Shown piece after piece: positions 58,313 through 64,000 of a stretch of 64,000 nt of DNA. The stretch is from Blastomussa wellsi (lineage: Eukaryota > Cnidaria > Anthozoa > Scleractinia > Plerogyridae). The translations under genes and the position numbers were made by a program. Where the stretch lies: positions 18,724,387-18,788,386 of the forward strand of contig OX393564.1 in NCBI GenBank assembly GCA_947652115.1, in the 5' to 3' direction. The number at the start of each line of letters is the position of its first letter. Position 1 is the stretch's first letter. Under the pieces are notes generated by a model. It saw only the letters and a list, made by a program, of their open reading frames with translations, had not been told where the DNA came from and ran no database searches.

Positions 58313-60013
58313 TTAGCTTTTTTCTTCATCTCTTTTTTTGCCTGCTATGCATGGTGCATCTTTTATCTGCAGGAAACCAAGTAAGTCTGTGTTAGTACAT
58401 GTCAACTTTAGATGCTTTCAGAAAGTTGCTGTTGATAGCCCAAATAGGAGCACAGATAGGAGCACAAATAAAGTTAGAGCTGCGCGCCTAACAGTTACCA
58501 CCTTGGAAAGTTTATTATTAGTTTTTGACAATTTTTTGGCATCCTTTTGCGCATCTTCAGTTGTCGAATGAAAATCAAAATGAAATAACGTGTCATTCGT
58601 TCGCAGGTTGAGACTTGCTTTATTCACGTGAAATTGAATGGTGAATTTGACATTTTGCAATCTCTATCCTTGACCGTCCCCATGTTTCGACTACACAGTT
58701 GAAATACAAGCCAGCAAAAATTTGTCAGTAAGTTGCCAAAAAGATTTCAAAATATAACCAAAGAGTTCCTCAACTCAGAGAGGTTCAGTGCGCTGCACTG
58801 CATATGGCTTTGCATTTGCCCCCCTCCCCCAGAGATTTAGATTCGAAAGGCATGCGTTGTCAACAGTTCTTGATGTTCTCGTGACTTTTAATTATTTCAC
58901 GTTTTCATCAATAAAATCAGTTAACGCTATAATCACTCTAAAAGTACAGTACAGGTTATTTAAGGGAAAATGTACTCAAGATATTTCATAACAAAAACCC
59001 ATGGCTACGAGGTGTTCTATCACGCGTATGACAAATGACACTGATTACACGTAATAGTTTAGATTACCGTGTAAACGTATGCTCAAATAAGCCTAATGTT
59101 GCGCAGCATCGTGATCGCAAAGAATATACTGGCATTGCCTATTATTGGATGTATTATCAAAACAAAATCCAAAAATAGATTTCTATTCAATAAGCTTTCA
59201 GAAAATATATAGATTATTGGGTTACGAGTAGGGCATATTAGATTCAGCATTAAGAGTAGGGCATATAGTTTTGGGTGTGGTGGTCTTGCCTTTCTGGTCT
59301 GTCTGGGTGGGTAGGGTGGGGCACCTCCAATAGGACCTCGAGTCCTGTTCGTGCTTTTTCCCACTGGGCAGCTTTGCGCAGTAGAATGGTGAAAAACAAA
59401 ATAAAACAATTACTTTCGTACAATTTCACTTTGGACGTAAACCCCAATTATTTTCGTGATAGCTTAAAGTGGTTGTTTAGCTTTTAGTCTGGGACGCACG
59501 AAAACGGCAAATTTATCGGCAATTTATCTTATTTACCTTCAAGTCTAATACTGGTCCCAGGAGGCAGCACACTCGTTTCTTGAAAGGAGGTGATCTAGAA
59601 CCAGAGGGTGTACAGCCAAAATCATCTTCCAGTCTCAGAAAATTATTTGGACATATTTTCCCTTCTTCATCTTCGGCAGCAAGACAAGCTGCCCATGGAG
59701 TGTCAGCAATGCCGTCACTTCTACCACACTTCCCAGTCACTTGGTGATCTACGAGATAAATCAGAGGAAAACAACAGCAATGCCATGGAGACCTGGAAAA
59801 AATGTTATATAAACTTTACGTAAACCGTTTAGTTTGAACGGAAACACTATCTCTCGTTGCTTATTTCTTCCTCCGTCGAGTGACACTGTTCATCATTGCA
59901 TCAGATGTGAACGAACATTTAATTAAATGGTAAAAAGACAGTTTCACAGCCTCACCGGAAATAAATGCAGCAACAAGCAGCAAAAGAAGAATCGAAGAAA
60001 GACAAATATTCAT
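58313..60013 (-). CDS. small secreted Cys-rich protein, right-arm copy (3 exons, 107 aa)
   Basis: Exon 1 is 60,013-59,956 (signal peptide, donor G|GTGAGG). Exon 2 is 59,748-59,537 (acceptor CTCGTAG, donor AAG|GTAAAT). Exon 3 is 58,366-58,313 (acceptor CTGCAG, stop TAA). It is one codon shorter than the left-arm copy (an Ile of a Pro-Ile pair is missing), with about ten substitutions, all seven mature Cys kept and all splice sites intact. Conservation of exons against drifted introns argues that both copies are or were functional. Function unknown; a secreted peptide of defence, venom or matrix type is conceivable but not shown. Confidence 0.8.
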
Positions 60014-63000
60014 GATGTTCCTGTCTATAAATCAAGATAAGAAATGCCATTACATTTTAGGTATGCTAAGTCTGCGCACTAGCCTGGTGGCCCATCAGGT
60101 CGGACCTTCTTCTGCTACCTTTAAAGTTTCGTGCCCGGACTGCCCGATCCGCAGTCCAGCGCACCTACCATTACGCCAAAGTACCACCCACTTACATTTC
60201 TAGGTATGGCCATAAACATGTTTCTAAAACGAGACATGTCACGTAGCAGGGAAAAGAAAAATGGGACAGTTATGCTTGCTGCTATGGGAGATCTGAGGTA
60301 TTCTGGGTACTGTCTGAAAGAACCTTTACTTGGTTTTTGAAAGTACTAGGTTAATGCTACAACCCTTTAAAAGAACAACATCAAAAGATGAAATTTCACA
60401 TAAAATTGAAGGCATTCATGTAAACGCTTTCCCAATTAAACCTAATGCTGTACAACTTCTTCATAACAAACACTATGTCAACGTTCCTAATTATCCTCTA
60501 TATAATCTGCATTTGAGAAGCTTAAGATGTACGTTGGGAGACTTTAACCCAGGGAATAGACGGTGGGTGCTTGGGTAAGGGCAATTGAAGGTAAGTTAAT
60601 CTAGAAGAAAATTCGGCCCTAGTTTTGCTGTAAAATGTTCATCTTTCAGCATTCGTTCTGTTGAAGAATGTCGGTAGCCGGCAGGTGATGCTATTCACGT
60701 GAGCTCCTCTTTAAATTAACAAAACATAAGCTTCATTTTTCCACGCTTTGGCTGAGATTTAAATTTTCTAAAACCTAGGCGAACTTTTATTCGGGTGTTT
60801 TAAAAGGTTGGGCTAAATATTGATCAAATTATGACTTATCATCTGCTTTCCTTCTACCAAGAACTAAGTAACTTAAATATGCCAATTATTTAACTGCGAA
60901 TTACTTTTTAACACGAAATGTCTATTACCCGGGCGATTTTTCAAAGTTGCTATCTTTTGCCTTTGCCTTGTCAATATTATCCTACGAGCAGTTTTTAAGA
61001 TGTCAGATACGAACAAGAGAATTTTAAGTTCATCGACTACAAACGCGTTCATTGATTATAAGAATTTAGTCAACCGAAGCCCTCTTAACTTAATCTAAAA
61101 ACGAGCTCTTTGGTTAGTTTGAAAAACCGAAAACGTAAGATAAGCGTATGGCCTTCAGTGATGCGTCTACTGTTTAACTTTTCGAAGTTTGCTTTGTTAG
61201 TAAATAAAATCGGTCTGGGTGTCCTTGTTTGTTAGATCCAAACAGAGTTGGTATTTTCCAAAGTAAGGATTTGTTACTTTGTTAAATCTTTCATTTGTAA
61301 AATTGCCAATTATGTTTTGTAGTGCCATTCGCGATAGATTTGAAAAATGTCATTGCCTTCAATGAAGTCAATTATATCTACATTTGTTTGCGATTAAAGA
61401 TTATGAACATGCAACAAAGTAATTAAAAAGACCTCTGGACAAAATGAGCTGGTACATCGATATTTGAAATCCATTGCGGTTTTTTGAAGTTTTCGTTTCA
61501 ATAAGCAAAACTAAAACGATGCAAATCATTGGTAAAATCAAAAAGCATTTACCTTGAAAACTTAAGATTGAAGAGGAATATGTTGTTAGCCGGAGCTTAG
61601 GACTGAACTATCCCTCACGAAGGTGCACAAGAGAATTAATGGCAATGTGTAACCTGACGTAACCTCTTGGACATTTCATTAAATCTCATAATTTGAAAAT
61701 CAACACCGTGAAAGAGGTCACTGGTACCAGAATATTGACTTGCTAATTATCGCAAAAAAAAAGAGAAATGGCCTTCTAAAATGGAAGAAAAAAGTAACGG
61801 ATATGTGTAAAAACTCCTTAGAATTGCAAGAAATATATTTTGAAAATGTTTGATAGTTGATGTCTTCATAATTGCGGTAAACAAAGAAATGATTTCAAAT
61901 ATGATTTATTTATCGTAAAAATCTTACCTGTGATTTTTTAACTAATTAATTTGACGCAGGGACCACGCAGGGGTTCTTCAGCCCGCCTGCCCTCCCCCCC
62001 CCCCAACCTTTTTCCGCAAAAAATGATAATAACAGACTGAGAACCAAATCAAAGAAAGTCATAAAAGATAAGTAATATAAGAAAAAAATTGATGAAAACA
62101 TAGCACATTTTGTTTGTAAGCGCCAGCAATAAGTTGTGTTAAGATTTTAAAAGGACAAAGCGGACGAGAATCACTATTTATTTACCAAGGCGACGACGTG
62201 GAACAGGTACGTCTGCCGGCAACTTCCAGTGTAAAAGGTTTTCAGTTGTCATTACTTCACAGAAACTGGATTTCTTAACAAGCGGACCTCTTGGAAAAAG
62301 ACCTATATTACGTGACTGGTCAGTTTCGATCCGAACACATGAATGTGTTCAGTTTATAAGGCGAAACGATGGATGGAATTTTTCCTTTTCTTTTTCTTAG
62401 TTCTCTTAAACTCGCCTAATTTTCTTAAATATGGTGAGGAAAACCCGTGTTAGGCTATCACGTCTAAAGTGTCAGTGAATAGTTTTGACAAAAGTTTTGT
62501 GGAACAGCGTTTCTCTTTTGCGACATTTTAATCCGTTGTCTAATACCTAAAACGAAGAATTATCAGGGGCGTAGCGACCATATACGCACGTACACATGTG
62601 CTTTCCTCGGAAATCAAAAAAACTATATTTATTGCCTGTTTTGATTTATGAAACTTCTCCCTAAAAAGGGAAATGGCATTTTCGAGACCCATACATACAT
62701 ACAACTTTTCTGGGTAAAATTCGCACGGTTCATAGTTACAGGTGTTTGGATATTTGATTTGCATATAGGCTGTTTTCCTGAGGTGGAAAATCTCTTTTAG
62801 GACCTGACTAATGTTTTCGTGTCATTTTCTTCCCTGGGCTACATTTTACGCATTTACTTTGGCCATGCAGCTGGTAACGAGTAAATGAAATTGGAAATTT
62901 CCTCCGAGTGCATTTTTTTAGCTCACTGAAGCTTGGCGAAATAAACAAGAAACCTGCAGATTTAAAAGGGTGTTATTAAGTTAAAATACTAAACAATGCA

Positions 63001-64000
63001 CTAAGAATGCAATGCCATCTAATACCCTAACTCAAAGAAACCTTGTTATGATTGCAAAAGAAAAGAACATGTAACACGTAACACAACAACAGTACTTTAT
63101 TCTATGCTAACACGATATGCAGTCAGGGGACTTCATTGTTAGATGATGATTTCTGAAAATAAAGGATTTCGAAAAACAATTGAGAATGAAAAGGAGCGAT
63201 ATAAAAAGAGAACGACGTTTCCCTCCATGTCATCATTATCAAGTTCAAAATACATGACAGAATTGATTATATATGTAGGGGCAAAAAGTGTGAAAATATT
63301 TAGGGAATTAAAGGGTGTTAAGGTATTCAATTGTTATGTAAAAAGTTTGGCACGAACTGAATCTGACTGTGTTAAGTTTTGGTTTATAAAAGTTCCTGAT
63401 AAATAGCATCTCGTAGATCAAACAGTCAAACTTAATATGTGCAGTATTTCTTTAATCTGTAGATTGGTCTTGTAGATTAGTTGCTTGCAGCTTGTATCCT
63501 TCTAATATCCCATAGCGGGATATTCTCTTTCAACGCATTGCTGTCTTCTTGCAGTTTGTCAATTAATTGAATATAATTTTGACACAAAAAGGTACTCAAA
63601 CACTTCCTAACCTCGACATTTGTTATTGATACAATTAATTAGTAACTGGACCTCGTGTCGAACAATTCAAGAAGTAATCTTCCTTGTAAATTTAAAATCG
63701 ACCGAGCGCGTAGATGTCATTTCCTTGCCTCGCCAGCATTTTAGATGTTTACCTAGGGTTAGTAAAATGGACGTTTTCCGCTGAACTGACTTTTAGCCCA
63801 TGGAAGCTTGACGTTAAAACAAGAGAACGGTCAATTTAAAAAAAAAATATTATTAACTTTAAATATTAGAAAAACTTGCAATGAGATTTAGTGCCATCAA
63901 ATACCGTAAGTATGTTTCCTTTCGAAGAAACCTTGTTGCAATTTAAAAGAACCTGTGAAAAGTAAATACGACGGCAACAGGACATGCAGTCAATAACACT
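60014..64000. other. non-coding part of the right arm
   Basis: Inverted homology to 15.7-20.8 kb without recognisable genes. A C-run (12 or more) lies near 61,995. Open frames here are not shared with the left arm. Confidence 0.4.

Larger units (their letters stand above)
57905..64000 (-). repeat. right arm of the large inverted duplication
   Basis: Reverse-complement homologue of 24,030 down to 15,727, continuing beyond the window. It lacks the 992-bp insertion of the left arm and contains an extra block around 59,220-59,400 that looks like an independent insertion. It holds the second intact copy of the small secreted gene. Confidence 0.85.

Overview
The window looks like nuclear DNA of a cnidarian, most probably an anthozoan such as a stony coral. 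The background is AT-rich, intron-containing and crowded with small DNA transposons. The few host genes encode secreted proteins, including a trypsin-like protease with a C-terminal ShK toxin-like (ShKT) domain, a combination typical of cnidarians. The organism call is inference; no marker gene here fixes the species.

Layout. (1) 1-3.66 kb: decayed end of a Polinton-like element running off the left edge, with zf-GRF and DEDDh-exonuclease-like coding, a 233-bp tandem array, a small TATA-driven gene and paired hairpins. (2) 3.9-10.1 kb: host sequence with 92-bp repeats, the last two exons of a trypsin/ShKT gene, a MITE, and a single-exon 994-aa secreted protein gene on the minus strand. (3) 10.3-24 kb: mostly non-coding DNA. 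From about 15.7 kb it is the left arm of a large inverted duplication whose right arm is 57.9-64 kb and continues past the window. Each arm carries one intact copy of a three-exon gene for a small secreted Cys-rich protein. (4) 25.1-29.1 kb: dead paralogue of the 994-aa gene, split by a 1,492-bp THAP-coding transposon with a TATA target duplication. (5) 31,437-50,663: a complete 19,227-bp Polinton/Maverick (adintovirus-like) element with 1.6-kb nearly identical terminal inverted repeats and a perfect 6-bp target duplication (GAAAAT). (6) 50.8-57.9 kb: a palindrome-rich repeat element, a decayed Crypton-type tyrosine recombinase gene, a LINE 3' end and a second copy of a repeat also found in the left arm.

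The Polinton carries a full virion module on the plus strand: DDE integrase with chromodomain, two tandem penton-like minor capsid candidates, double-jelly-roll major capsid candidate, adenain-type protease, A32-type packaging ATPase, small basic core-like proteins, a two-TM membrane protein and a parvovirus-type phospholipase A2. Most of these reading frames overlap by ATGA or TGATG. On the minus strand lies only the N-terminal zinc-finger part of the protein-primed DNA polymerase, ending exactly at the left TIR, plus a spliced zf-GRF/DEDDh gene. No exonuclease-polymerase body of PolB is present.

The most unusual points are: a complete-looking tRNA-His(GTG) gene with a Pol III terminator between protease and ATPase; a spliced Cys-rich accessory gene with an LxCxE motif, recalling Rb-binding oncoproteins; the stop-start overlap chain; and loss of the polymerase while the capsid module stays open. 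All reading is by eye; no searches were run.
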